Below are positions 1 through 8,264 of a stretch of 20,462 nt of DNA, in pieces; position 1 is the stretch's first letter; each line of letters begins with the position of its first letter. The DNA comes from Candidatus Sulfotelmatobacter sp. Lineage in GTDB: Bacteria; Acidobacteriota; Terriglobia; Terriglobales; SbA1. A program made the translations under genes and the position numbers. The notes beneath the pieces were generated by a model. The model did no database searches. It was not told the origin of the DNA and saw only the letters and a list, made by a program, of their open reading frames with translations. The DNA is taken from contig JASLEQ010000453.1 in the NCBI GenBank assembly GCA_030151135.1, forward strand, positions 1 through 20,462. The letters run 5' to 3'.

Positions 1-906
1 ATGGGTCGGCCAATTCGCCTGGAGACCAACAGCTCTACGGTCTTAGCTCATGTTCAAAACTTAACCAGGAGTTATGCAACTACGGAGCGCCTCCACCTGC
101 AGTTTCTTTGGCGAATCGTCAGCGACGCGAGCTCGGGACTATTTCCGCCGTTGTCGCGCCGAATCGGCTTTAGCGACGGAAGTCTGCGGTTCGTCAACCT
201 TAATCAGCGGGCCTTCCTCGCCATTGATCTGGATGCACATGAGGCCACCGCCTTTTTGTCGCCAGAACTGTGCGAGGACGAAATGGGCTTCTACTCTGTG
301 GTTCTTTCCGATCTTTTCGATTTGAGTTCTGCCATGTTGGGCCTGACGGAAATTATGGCCGGATTAGTCGCGGCGAACGGCCGTGGATTACTTGTATTCG
401 GTTCGCCCCGCAGCGGAAAAACGACTTCTTGTTACTGGGCAGGCAAGATGGGCATGGAGTTACACGGCGACCAGGTTACGTGCCTCGAGGTCGTTTCAGG
501 AGAACTGCGAGGCTGGGGGCAGTTGTGGCCAGTCGCGTTTCGTCCGGAAACGCAGGAGTTTCTTCCTGAAATACAGCGGCTCACTCGCCCTATGCGCTAC
601 CGCGATCTGAATCTATTGTGTCTTGATCATCGGATCTTTCTTCCCGCGGAGGCCTCCAGTGTTTTGCCGGTTGCATGCGTTTTCCTGGAGCGCTGTGCCG
701 CGGATGTTCCACAATTGAAGCAGATTGACAAAGAGGAATTGACTGCTCTGGTGACGCGCAGTCTTCCATTCGTCGAGAACCGGCGCTTCGATCATCAGCG
801 CAGAGAAGTGATCCGGCACCTCGCAGGTTTACCGGCCTACCATCTCCCTTATCCAGCAGATCCACGCACGGCCGCTGAATTGTTTCCTAGTCTGCTTGCC
901 GGATAA
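1..906 (+). CDS. HprK-like serine kinase / P-loop ATPase, 5' end possibly cut by window edge
   Basis: This is a P-loop protein of the HPr-kinase-related type that accompanies PqqD-like chaperones and NTP_transf_5 nucleotidyltransferases. The Walker A motif GSPRSGKTT lies at residues 134-142. An HGDQVT stretch follows at 155-160, where HPr kinases carry their catalytic aspartate region. No HPr substrate gene is in the window, so a sugar-phosphotransfer role is unlikely; in a lasso-peptide cluster (paeninodin) a relative phosphorylates a peptide serine. The first ATG is base 1, and the opening residues (GRPIRLETNS) look like the interior of the family's N-terminal region. The true start may therefore be left of the window. 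The stop overlaps or nearly abuts the downstream membrane methyltransferase, so the two are probably co-transcribed. The kinase fold is well supported by the motifs; the substrate is unknown. Confidence 0.78.
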   Translation: MGRPIRLETNSSTVLAHVQNLTRSYATTERLHLQFLWRIVSDASSGLFPPLSRRIGFSDGSLRFVNLNQRAFLAIDLDAHEATAFLSPELCEDEMGFYSVVLSDLFDLSSAMLGLTEIMAGLVAANGRGLLVFGSPRSGKTTSCYWAGKMGMELHGDQVTCLEVVSGELRGWGQLWPVAFRPETQEFLPEIQRLTRPMRYRDLNLLCLDHRIFLPAEASSVLPVACVFLERCAADVPQLKQIDKEELTALVTRSLPFVENRRFDHQRREVIRHLAGLPAYHLPYPADPRTAAELFPSLLAG

Positions 907-916
907 AGGTCACGGG

Positions 917-1630
917 TTGCCCCTCTTAGATCAATCCGAGACGCAGGAGCACGGTGGATTGGGCACCCTTACGGCGAGTGTTGCGTGGACGGCCGTGCAC
1001 CTGGTGCTTTCAGCGCTTTGCCTCGTTCACTGGCGGTCCGCCGATCATCGGTCAGGTTTCGACAGGTTCTCGTTGACATATCTTCTGCTCAAACTCTGCG
1101 GATCAGTTCAGTCGCTGTACTCAGGTATGGCGGCCTTTCGCTCCGAAAAGCTCCGGCAAGAATGGTGGGGAGTGAGCTCCGATCCCAATATCGTGCGATG
1201 GACCCAGTTGCTCATGATGGGGGATCTGGTCATCTTCTTCGACTATGCGCACTGGCGCACCTTGCGATGGTTGGCATTGCCATGCATTCAAACTTCGGGG
1301 CTTGTGGTGTACCTGCTTGCGAAGCTCTGGCAAATGTGGACTGACTTCTATTTGGCGGAGCACTTCACGGACCAGGAGGGGGCCCCGCCTCTGATAAAGA
1401 AAGGCCCCTTTCGTTTCATCCGGCACCCTCGCTATGCAGCGGTCATGTTGGGAAAAGTCGGTTGTGCACTTATTTTTGCCAGTGGTTTCGGATGGATTCT
1501 CGCCGTGGGCTGGGCCCTCATATATACGCGAAAGGTGAAGCGAGAGGAGGCGCACATGCGTGAAACGTTGGGCGATGAATACAAGCAATATTCGGGCAAG
1601 ACCGCGCGCCTGATTCCCGGAATTTATTAG
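917..1630 (+). CDS. isoprenylcysteine/phospholipid-type membrane methyltransferase
   Basis: This is a polytopic membrane protein with a C-terminal half typical of the ICMT/PEMT family of integral SAM-dependent methyltransferases. Counting from the upstream TTG at 896, hydrophobic segments lie near residues 26-46, 58-80, 103-119, 125-147 and 183-210. The cofactor-binding signature is GPFRFIRHPRYAAVML (170-185), followed by RKVKREEAHM and GDEYKQY (212-232). Two TTG starts are possible. The one at 896 overlaps the kinase gene and has no ribosome site. The one at 917 has AAAGG at 905-909 with a 7-base spacer, so it was chosen (237 residues). Relatives methylate carboxyl or amino groups of lipids, prenylated cysteines or small molecules; the substrate here cannot be read. 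It lies in a tight + strand series between the kinase and the half nucleotidyltransferase. Confidence 0.75.
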   Translation: MPLLDQSETQEHGGLGTLTASVAWTAVHLVLSALCLVHWRSADHRSGFDRFSLTYLLLKLCGSVQSLYSGMAAFRSEKLRQEWWGVSSDPNIVRWTQLLMMGDLVIFFDYAHWRTLRWLALPCIQTSGLVVYLLAKLWQMWTDFYLAEHFTDQEGAPPLIKKGPFRFIRHPRYAAVMLGKVGCALIFASGFGWILAVGWALIYTRKVKREEAHMRETLGDEYKQYSGKTARLIPGIY

Positions 1631-1645
1631 AAGCAGGAGATCCTC

Positions 1646-2392
1646 TTGAATCGAGTTCTGGCGTCGAAGATCGTCGAGAGTCTGTCTGCTCAGGTTGAGC
1701 CTGACGTCATCTACGAAGAGCTGAAACAGTTTGGAACGCCCATCCTCCCGCACGATCTTCTGCGACGGGTGGTCACCCGACGCTCGTATGGGATTTCGTT
1801 TCCAAGTTTCGCAGACGAAGATCTGCTTGCTGTTACGCTGATGGACACCTTTGCCCGCGTGGTGAATTATTGGCGCAAGCTGTCGTGGCTCTTGGAGATC
1901 GCCTATTTTATTCAACTGCGGAATACAGATGACGATTTTTGGGAGATCTTTTACAGAAGAATCGCAGACTCTGGGAAACTTCCAGACATTGCGGACCTCG
2001 TGTTCTTGTTTTGTGCCTCCATCTTTGGTGTAAATCTACCTGAACCTTTGCTTTACAGGATTTCTCGTTCCAATCCTGCATTGCGTCTTTGGGCTCGTCA
2101 TTACGGAAAAAAATGGGCGTTGGCAGAATATCCGGGAAGCAAGCTCTCTTTGCTTGTGCAAAGCGAATTGATCCATGATCAACTGTCATGGAAGCGACTT
2201 AAGCGACGCAAGTTACTTCCATTGCTCTCAGGTCGCACGGTAGAACCAGATAATGCGGCGTCGGCCACGCAAGGGCAGTCAACGGGTAAGATGTCGCGGG
2301 TCATTGATCGAATGCGTTTTCACGGTCCCGCCACTTATGCTTACTTGCGAGAGCTTCCGAGATGGAATCGATTGCTGGCCCAAGGGGATTAG
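1646..2392 (+). CDS. stand-alone C-terminal half of an NTP_transf_5-type nucleotidyltransferase
   Basis: The whole 248-residue protein aligns with the C-terminal part of the full-length nucleotidyltransferase encoded at 6205-7509 on the other strand. Residues 75-101 (YWRKLSWLLEIAYF to DDDFWEI) match its GWVKLSWLYEIAYF to DDDVWQL at about 16 of 27 positions. The tails also correspond (FHGPATYAYLRELPRW versus FHLGSGIRYICEIPKW). It lacks the catalytic front: no KG motif and no DFD metal-binding motif. The start is TTG with AGGAG at 1635-1639 and a 6-base spacer, which argues for a genuine translated gene rather than debris. It follows the membrane methyltransferase by 15 bases. It may serve as a regulatory or substrate-binding partner of the kinase or the full enzyme; that role is inferred. 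Its stop overlaps the stop of the opposing glycosyltransferase gene. Confidence 0.7.
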   Translation: MNRVLASKIVESLSAQVEPDVIYEELKQFGTPILPHDLLRRVVTRRSYGISFPSFADEDLLAVTLMDTFARVVNYWRKLSWLLEIAYFIQLRNTDDDFWEIFYRRIADSGKLPDIADLVFLFCASIFGVNLPEPLLYRISRSNPALRLWARHYGKKWALAEYPGSKLSLLVQSELIHDQLSWKRLKRRKLLPLLSGRTVEPDNAASATQGQSTGKMSRVIDRMRFHGPATYAYLRELPRWNRLLAQGD

Positions 2393-4482
2393 CGCACACA
2401 GACGCGTGCCACGGCCGTGAGTCCGACACCGCGCCCGCAGTCCGTCGCATACAGTAGACTGTTCCTATTTTCCCACGATGGAGACGTCGCATTGCATGCG
2501 GCATAGGTGAGTTGCTGTTCCATTCCACTGCTGAGATCGCGCACGAACAGATGCCATGAACCCCTCTGACGGCGACTGAACGCCAGGCGTCCGCCATCGG
2601 GTGAGATCGCAGGAAATCGAACTGCCCCAATGATGTTCATGGGTTCCTCATATTTGTCGTGGCTGACGAACATAAGATGCGGAGAATCTGCCGGACCAAC
2701 TGCGGCGAAGACGTCTCCTGCGGAGGAAACGGATATTTCCAGTGTAGCGTTAGAAGCCGGGAGCACTAATTGGGGGTTGGGAAAAGTAGTTTGGGTGATC
2801 CATACTTCCGGCTGCCCTCGTTCATCACGAAGGAAAGCCAGCCATCTGCCGTCGGCTGACAGTGCCGGGTCGTGGCCCTCGATGAAGGGACTCCCGACGT
2901 CAATGGTCGAAGCGTATGGCGTACGGAAGATTCTGGATCGCGGCCCAGCAACCTCGGCATAGAGGGAGTCGGATGCGTTGCTGCCCGCTAATGACAGCAC
3001 GTCGCTGGTCACAGAAAGTTCTTGCATGTCGCCATCTCGAACGGTAACCGCCGCATACTTCCTTTGCTGCATGTCAATAAACGCCATCTGGCCCGCAGTC
3101 GAAACCGCATCGTAAGTACGCACCCCGAATGGGGAACGTTGAAGGCGCGATGCAAAATCCTGAGAACGATAACGTATGGAGCGGCTATTCACCGCGAGGC
3201 ATACCAGGAACATCGACGCGGCTATAAAAAGCACGCGTCGAGAGGACCTGATCCTTGCATGCTTTTGCATTCCGTATAAGAGCAAACCATAAAAAGACAC
3301 AATGCCGGTGAGCCTTACGGGAACGTGTGTAGATATCGCGAGTGGGATTGGCATGCAGGCAAAGAAATAGGCAGTGCAAAGGGCGACCGCCAGCTTTGTG
3401 TTTGCTTGCCATAGGGTATCAGCCGTGATGACGGCGGCGAGGATCAGAAGCGTCGGATGATAACTTCCGGTTGTGGTCGAAAGAAGCAGGCACAAAGAGA
3501 TGATTGCGGCCCACTCAACGGGGGACGTCGACTTCTTCTTACTTGGGGAGCACGTTAACCCGAATGCAACCAGGAGCGCTGTGGTGGTGGCGGACATCGC
3601 GATGACATAGAACGCCGTCGAGTTCACGAGGGGAGCAACATTCAATTGCGGCTCGTACAGGAAAAGATGGCTCCACAGAGTTGTGAAAGAGTTTCTCCAA
3701 AGATCGTAGGGCGCAAGCCAATCTCCACGAGAGACCTGCGGAAGAATCTCGGAGAGGAATACCGAGTGCACGGTCCAACCGAGTGTTGCCACCGAAATGC
3801 TCACCACCGCCAGACTGCCTCCGATGAACCCTGCGACCGCCGACCAGTTGCGCTTCCAAAGAAAGAACAAGAGGAACGGGGCGGGGAAAAGCTTTAGCGC
3901 GGCCGCTATTCCGATGAAGGCCCCGGAAACAAAATGTTTTCCCCGGACTGAAAAATAATATCCAGCGCATAGCAGCAACAAGAGTAAGACGTAATATTGG
4001 CCAAGCAGGAAGTTGGAATGCAGTGGAACAATGCACAAAAATGAGATGGAAATCAGCCAAGGCAGGCCAAGCAGAGTGACCTTTTTTAAGATCCAGATCG
4101 TAGCCGCGAGGAAACTAAGGTTTAATAGAAGCCAAATCCGTTTTGCGGTCAGCGGTGGGAATACGGTGAGAGGCGCGACGGGCAATGCACAGGCGGGAGG
4201 ATTTGGAGCGAATCCGACCAGCCCCGGTCTTACTCCCAATTGATCATTTTGCCGCTGGAACCATGTCCACTCATATATACGATCCAGAGCAGTTCGAGAT
4301 CGCGCCAACTTTCCGGCAAGATAATAATTTGGAAAGTCGCTATTAAGGTTTCGCCAGGCAGGAACGAACGCATGCCACAGGAACAGCGAGATCAAGGCAG
4401 TTGGCAGGATCCACTTTCCGAAGTGGAATAGCAGGAGGGGCACGCCTCTCTTCACGTCCGCCGCTGGAGACGAAACTGTCAT
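2389..4482 (-). CDS. GT87-like (DUF2029) membrane glycosyltransferase fused to a TolB-like beta-propeller
   Basis: Residues 1-430 form a GT-C type integral membrane glycosyltransferase resembling GT87/DUF2029 mannosyltransferases, which use polyprenyl-phosphate sugars. The first helix (about 20-40) is followed by SDFPNYYLAGK (48-58), carrying the likely catalytic Asp49. NFLLGQYYVL (157-166) and ALKLFP (195-200) are typical loop motifs, and several further helices run to about residue 430. Residues 455-697 form a second, soluble part with PD40/TolB-type repeats: ALSADGRWLAFLRDERGQ (540-557), AISPDGGRLAFSRR (625-638) and a degenerate SPSWENRNSLLYA (667-679). With the last helix at 417-430, the propeller would face one side of the membrane, probably the periplasm. 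The ATG has no clear ribosome site. The gene ends tail to tail with the half-nucleotidyltransferase gene, and 120 bases separate it from the flippase gene upstream. Confidence 0.78.
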   Translation of the reverse strand: MTVSSPAADVKRGVPLLLFHFGKWILPTALISLFLWHAFVPAWRNLNSDFPNYYLAGKLARSRTALDRIYEWTWFQRQNDQLGVRPGLVGFAPNPPACALPVAPLTVFPPLTAKRIWLLLNLSFLAATIWILKKVTLLGLPWLISISFLCIVPLHSNFLLGQYYVLLLLLLCAGYYFSVRGKHFVSGAFIGIAAALKLFPAPFLLFFLWKRNWSAVAGFIGGSLAVVSISVATLGWTVHSVFLSEILPQVSRGDWLAPYDLWRNSFTTLWSHLFLYEPQLNVAPLVNSTAFYVIAMSATTTALLVAFGLTCSPSKKKSTSPVEWAAIISLCLLLSTTTGSYHPTLLILAAVITADTLWQANTKLAVALCTAYFFACMPIPLAISTHVPVRLTGIVSFYGLLLYGMQKHARIRSSRRVLFIAASMFLVCLAVNSRSIRYRSQDFASRLQRSPFGVRTYDAVSTAGQMAFIDMQQRKYAAVTVRDGDMQELSVTSDVLSLAGSNASDSLYAEVAGPRSRIFRTPYASTIDVGSPFIEGHDPALSADGRWLAFLRDERGQPEVWITQTTFPNPQLVLPASNATLEISVSSAGDVFAAVGPADSPHLMFVSHDKYEEPMNIIGAVRFPAISPDGGRLAFSRRQRGSWHLFVRDLSSGMEQQLTYAACNATSPSWENRNSLLYATDCGRGVGLTAVARVCVR

Positions 4483-4602
4483 GAGTGACTCTATGTTTCA
4501 GGCGCCACGGCAGCGCCAAACCCATTTCGACCGTTCTCTTCAGCGGCTGATAAGTTCGGTGACCGATGGCCCCGCATCTTCAAAATGGGCAGTTCGTCTC
4601 TC

Positions 4603-6132
4603 TTATTTCTGCTCATATTGCGGTTCCAGAAGATGAGTAATGCCGCGAACGAGAAAGGTTCCTTTCGGAGCCGCGAGGACGAAGGACATGGTTAACGTCG
4701 CGACATAAACGGTGGCTCCCACGCAGAGCTGTCCTACAAGAGCGACATAATGATGGGCGGGGAACCTGTAGGTGAGGTACCAGAGAACTACGATCAACGG
4801 TATGCAGAAGCCGATTGGACTCACAAACGTGTTCTTGATAAAAAGTGTTAGCGGGACGTCAAGCCGTCGGGTCACGTGTTGCGGAAGAAAAAATAGACTT
4901 GTGCAAACCAACGGCAGGGCAGTGCCAACCGCCACGCCAAGGATCCCAAGTCGTGGAAGCAACACCACACTGAGCAGCAAATTCACAACACCTTCCAGCA
5001 GAAGAGCGGAGGCCAGCATCTGGTGACGGCCGGTCCCCAGCAAGACCTTGGTTGACGCCGACTGCGCCAGATATAAGGCCCTCGGGATGATCAGAATTGC
5101 CAACACGAAGTACCCGCTCACGTATTTGGGGCCCACCCAGACCTCGATGATCGAGCGTCCCAGTATCACGAAGGCCGACACCACGGGAAATACAATGAGC
5201 GCACAGGCCCGGTTGCCAGTTAGCAGAACGCGCTGCACTTGCTGCTTGTCCCCTATTGCGTGAAATTGGCTCGCCATGGGAGTGAATATCTGAGCCATGC
5301 TGCGTACGGCATAGCTGGAGTACTCGGCAAGGCGCGAGGAGATCGCATAAAGCACTATCGCGCTTGGCGAAAGGAAGGCACCAATTAGTATCGCGTCGGA
5401 CTGAAATCGAAGCTTCTCCGCAATGATCATGATGAATGCAAAAGCTCCGTGCCGCATCATCTTCCGCAAGATTCCGAAATCGACCGAATCTATGCTCGCG
5501 GACAAGGAAATTCTCTTGGAAACCATGCACATCAGTACAACATAGGACGTCAGATTCGTGCCGATTGTCATGAAGCCAACGGTGAGTAGTCCCCCGCCTT
5601 TAGCCAACACCACTGCGACGGCGGCGCCTCGTAGAACCGTGAACGCACACTGGGCGATCTGCACCCGCGCGAAGTTCTGCAGCCCTTCGAGAACTCCCGC
5701 CGACACGCTCAAGGGAAGTGTCAAAGCAACGCCCATGCCCGTGGATAAGAAGAGCAAGCGTGCCGGTCGCAGCAACTGCAGAGGAATCTTGAAGAATTCA
5801 GGAAGATAGTAACAACCAATCGCGGTCAGCATCATAACGATAACAGCCATGCCAGAGTAAAAGTACAGGCTCGTGGCAAACAAACGCTGCAACTGCATTT
5901 CATTCCCGCTTGCGGCGGCATCGGCTGCGAAGCGAACAATGGATGATCGAATGCCGAGATCGAGCAGTCCGAAATATCCCGTGAGTGAGAAGATCAGTAC
6001 CCATATCCCGAATGCAGCATCCCCGAGCCTGTGAAGGATAAAAGGAGAAAGAAGAAAACTGACGAGAGTGTGTATAAGAAGACAAATCCAGGCTGCGCTC
6101 ACATTCGAGATGGCTCGGCGCTTGAGGCTCAT
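4603..6132 (-). CDS. polysaccharide/lipid-linked oligosaccharide flippase (Wzx/MOP superfamily)
   Basis: This 509-residue, almost wholly hydrophobic protein has about 12-14 predicted transmembrane helices and the N-terminal layout of Wzx-type flippases. A short basic start (SLKRRAISNVSAAW) leads into a long helix, then FILHRLGDAAFGIWVL (32-47) and LLDLGIRSSIVRFAADA (56-72), the conserved region after the first helix pair. Such proteins move undecaprenyl-linked sugars or related lipid-linked intermediates across the inner membrane. This is the best evidence in the window that the pathway product is lipid-linked and exported. The start ATG has only a weak GGAAA ribosome site 7 bases away. It follows the nucleotidyltransferase gene by 72 bases on the same strand and precedes the glycosyltransferase, so shared transcription is likely. 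Substrate identity cannot be deduced. Confidence 0.85.
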   Translation of the reverse strand: MSLKRRAISNVSAAWICLLIHTLVSFLLSPFILHRLGDAAFGIWVLIFSLTGYFGLLDLGIRSSIVRFAADAAASGNEMQLQRLFATSLYFYSGMAVIVMMLTAIGCYYLPEFFKIPLQLLRPARLLFLSTGMGVALTLPLSVSAGVLEGLQNFARVQIAQCAFTVLRGAAVAVVLAKGGGLLTVGFMTIGTNLTSYVVLMCMVSKRISLSASIDSVDFGILRKMMRHGAFAFIMIIAEKLRFQSDAILIGAFLSPSAIVLYAISSRLAEYSSYAVRSMAQIFTPMASQFHAIGDKQQVQRVLLTGNRACALIVFPVVSAFVILGRSIIEVWVGPKYVSGYFVLAILIIPRALYLAQSASTKVLLGTGRHQMLASALLLEGVVNLLLSVVLLPRLGILGVAVGTALPLVCTSLFFLPQHVTRRLDVPLTLFIKNTFVSPIGFCIPLIVVLWYLTYRFPAHHYVALVGQLCVGATVYVATLTMSFVLAAPKGTFLVRGITHLLEPQYEQK

Positions 6133-6204
6133 TGTGATTTCCGTTCGGAAACTTGTACGGGTGAATGTGAGAACCCTGCGGAGAAATGGGTCGGCTTCAT
6201 AAAG

Positions 6205-7509
6205 CTAAAGGGCTGGCCTGCATCCAGGCTCGAAATAGCTCCGCGTCGATGGGCAATCGCGAGTAAGAAGCCACCATTTCGGTATCTCGCAAATGTAGCG
6301 AATCCCCGATCCGAGGTGGAATGCGATTCGACGAAACTCCCGCGCAGTGGAGCGACTGCGTGACTTTCCTTCTGGTCTAAGGACTGTTCCTCTGCAGTGG
6401 CTGAGGCGCTTCAGGCCTTTCAATGCCAGGAGCCGAGTGGCTAAGATGGCACGCCAGTCTTTGCTGTCCGGAACGTACTGCTGGTGCAAAAGTAGTACTA
6501 GCTTGCTGGCGGGGAACAAATCGAATTCGTCAATTCGATTTGGGCCGAAAGCCCAATCGCGTGCATACTTTTCAATCCATATGGAAACGGCGGGTCGAAT
6601 CTGTGCTATCCAATCTTTGACCTCAGACGGTACCCGCACCTGAAAGAGCTCCGCGGCGAGGTTTACGACAACGGCTATAGCTTCCCGAAACATTGGATCG
6701 ACAGCCAAATTTTGCGATATCAATTGCCATACATCGTCATCGGACGATCGCTTGTCAAGAAAGTATGCGATCTCATAAAGCCAGGACAGTTTTACCCATC
6801 CGTCAAGCAGGTGATGAAAGACGTGAACGGCTTGGAGTACGAACGAGTCCTGACCTGGTAAGACATGAGTTACCGAACCATGGCGATCACGAATGCAAGA
6901 ATTCGCAAGGAAGGAAGGCTCGTTCCATACTAAGTGCGAAAAGTCGCCAATTTTCAGGTGCAATTCGACAGAGTGCGGTGCAGATGGCAAGTACTGGGCA
7001 TCCCCGCGCTCCGGTTTCTGCTGGCTCGGGTATACGAAAACGCGTTCGCGGTCAGATTCTATGCGAAGGACGTAACCCATTCCTTGAAGTATTCGCGATG
7101 CTGAATGGATATCCTGAGGATTGGTTAGATAATCGAAATCGGCCTGATAACGAAGGGATGGATCGGAGCAGAAATCCGGTGTCAGCGTCAGCCCTTTCAC
7201 GGCCGCATATTGAATCCCGGCATCTTCAAATCGTCGATTGATAGAGTTGAACTGCCGTTCCATGCAGGTAGTGCGATGCTCGTTTGCTCGCTTTTTATTT
7301 CGCAAACTCTGCATGACAGGGTGTGGAACCCAGGCCGAATTCTGCTCAATCGCGTCCAGGAAATACAGCGCCAGGCCCGTGTCATCCATCCAAGCAAGGC
7401 ACCTGTTCCATTCGCGGGGAGAGAATCCTGCTAGCCTTAGTACGGGATGAGGATCGTCGGACGAAAAACTTAATACCTCCACAACGATCGTTTCAAGCAC
7501 GCGTTTCAT
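6205..7509 (-). CDS. nucleotidyltransferase family protein (NTP_transf_5 type)
   Basis: This is a full-length member of the uncharacterised nucleotidyltransferase family (PF14907-like) that accompanies HprK-like kinases. Counting from the upstream ATG at 7521, it shows YAAVKGLTL (105-113) with the conserved Lys-Gly. RYQADFDYL (124-132) follows with the paired acidic residues expected for metal binding, then VELHLK (185-190) as the third core motif. A helical C-terminal domain spans about 230-420. The start chosen is the ATG at 7509, giving 434 residues: it has GGAAG with a 5-base spacer and overlaps the upstream methyltransferase stop as ATGA. The ATG at 7521 lacks a ribosome site. Its C-terminal domain is shared with the half protein at 1646-2392, tying the two strands into one system. 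Family members presumably transfer a nucleotide to a small molecule or peptide; the substrate is unknown. Confidence 0.83.
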   Translation of the reverse strand: MKRVLETIVVEVLSFSSDDPHPVLRLAGFSPREWNRCLAWMDDTGLALYFLDAIEQNSAWVPHPVMQSLRNKKRANEHRTTCMERQFNSINRRFEDAGIQYAAVKGLTLTPDFCSDPSLRYQADFDYLTNPQDIHSASRILQGMGYVLRIESDRERVFVYPSQQKPERGDAQYLPSAPHSVELHLKIGDFSHLVWNEPSFLANSCIRDRHGSVTHVLPGQDSFVLQAVHVFHHLLDGWVKLSWLYEIAYFLDKRSSDDDVWQLISQNLAVDPMFREAIAVVVNLAAELFQVRVPSEVKDWIAQIRPAVSIWIEKYARDWAFGPNRIDEFDLFPASKLVLLLHQQYVPDSKDWRAILATRLLALKGLKRLSHCRGTVLRPEGKSRSRSTAREFRRIAFHLGSGIRYICEIPKWWLLTRDCPSTRSYFEPGCRPAL

Positions 7510-8264
7510 GCCGTCTTCCATTCAACGCCGCTTGCCAGACGGCGAAATTGGAACACCGCGACCGCCGGTACATCCATCGCTTCCTCAAAGAGATCCATCC
7601 TCCCTGCACGAGCGAAAGCAGCCATCTCTGGCTCGCCGAAGCGAAGTGCTTCATGCTTTGAGCACTGCAGGCTCGCAATCTCGAATGTGCTGATTAACTC
7701 TGCTACCGTGAGCGGATGCGCATCGATCTGCTTTGAACCATTGCTGTCACGAAAGCCTGTACGCCAGCCGCGCGCGTAGGCCTCTGGGTGGAGATCGCTC
7801 ACCAGCACCGTACCGTCCGATTTCGTGACCCGCGCTAGTTCCTGAGCCAACAGATGTATGTTCGGAATGTGCCAGGAGGCAAATGAACAGATCACCAAGT
7901 CGAAAATGCAGTCAGCGAAAGGAAGCGCGGTGCAATCCCCGAGGACCAATCGCTGATTGATCGCCGGCTTCCGGGTAGCTATTGTGAGCATGGGCTCTGA
8001 AATGTCGATGCCCGCGGAACAGCGGATACCCAAATCAACGCACTTATGGAGCCAGCGTCCAGTTCCGCAGGCGACATCGAGCATTCTCTTTCCTGTGAAT
8101 GAACGCAGGATGCCGAGGAGGCAGCGCTCTTCTCGGAGCAACAGGGGATTCATATCTTCGTCGTACGTCGGTGCCCAGCACCTATATCCGTCAGACACAG
8201 AAAGAATTTCTGGAAGCTGGTCCGGTTGATCCTGACCTCTCTCATTGGACACTCGCGTACTCAC
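7506..8264 (-). CDS. class I SAM-dependent methyltransferase
   Basis: This is a Rossmann-fold methyltransferase of the UbiE/BioC-like type. Counting from the GTG start, motif I is MLDVACGTGRW (61-71), followed by the acidic loop GIDISEPML (85-93), GDCTALPF as motif II and DLVICSFASWHI as the post-II region. The DGYRCWAPTYDEDM segment ahead of motif I is the usual N-terminal lead of small-molecule methyltransferases. The GTG at 8264 was chosen because GGAGAG sits just upstream (8273-8268) and the codon overlaps the preceding radical SAM stop as GTGA. An ATG at 8312 would add 16 residues inside the upstream gene and is less likely. The end overlaps the nucleotidyltransferase start by 4 bases, so the three genes look translationally coupled. 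The substrate is unknown; a lipid or sugar intermediate of the cluster is plausible. Confidence 0.85.
   Translation of the reverse strand: MSTRVSNERGQDQPDQLPEILSVSDGYRCWAPTYDEDMNPLLLREERCLLGILRSFTGKRMLDVACGTGRWLHKCVDLGIRCSAGIDISEPMLTIATRKPAINQRLVLGDCTALPFADCIFDLVICSFASWHIPNIHLLAQELARVTKSDGTVLVSDLHPEAYARGWRTGFRDSNGSKQIDAHPLTVAELISTFEIASLQCSKHEALRFGEPEMAAFARAGRMDLFEEAMDVPAVAVFQFRRLASGVEWKTA

Noticed and set aside
1121..1915. A 264-codon open frame on the - strand across the membrane methyltransferase and half nucleotidyltransferase genes.
   Set aside because: It lies opposite two genes with recognisable families, shows no domain or motif, and has no ribosome site; it is a shadow frame.
1..2392. 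Lasso-peptide cluster identity, suggested by the HprK-like kinase and nucleotidyltransferase pair.
   Set aside because: No precursor, B1/PqqD, B2 protease or asparagine-synthetase-like cyclase is visible, so the pair alone is not enough.
3539..4060. A 173-codon - strand frame inside the glycosyltransferase gene.
   Set aside because: Same-strand shadow of a gene whose own frame shows clear family motifs.
4501..4517. GGCGC/GCGCC inverted repeat between the flippase and glycosyltransferase genes.
   Set aside because: A 5-base stem without a T run; too short to call a terminator in a GC-rich sequence.
4859..5530. A 223-codon - strand frame inside the flippase gene.
   Set aside because: It overlaps the flippase on the same strand in another frame and has an arginine/glycine/serine-rich composition with no motif.
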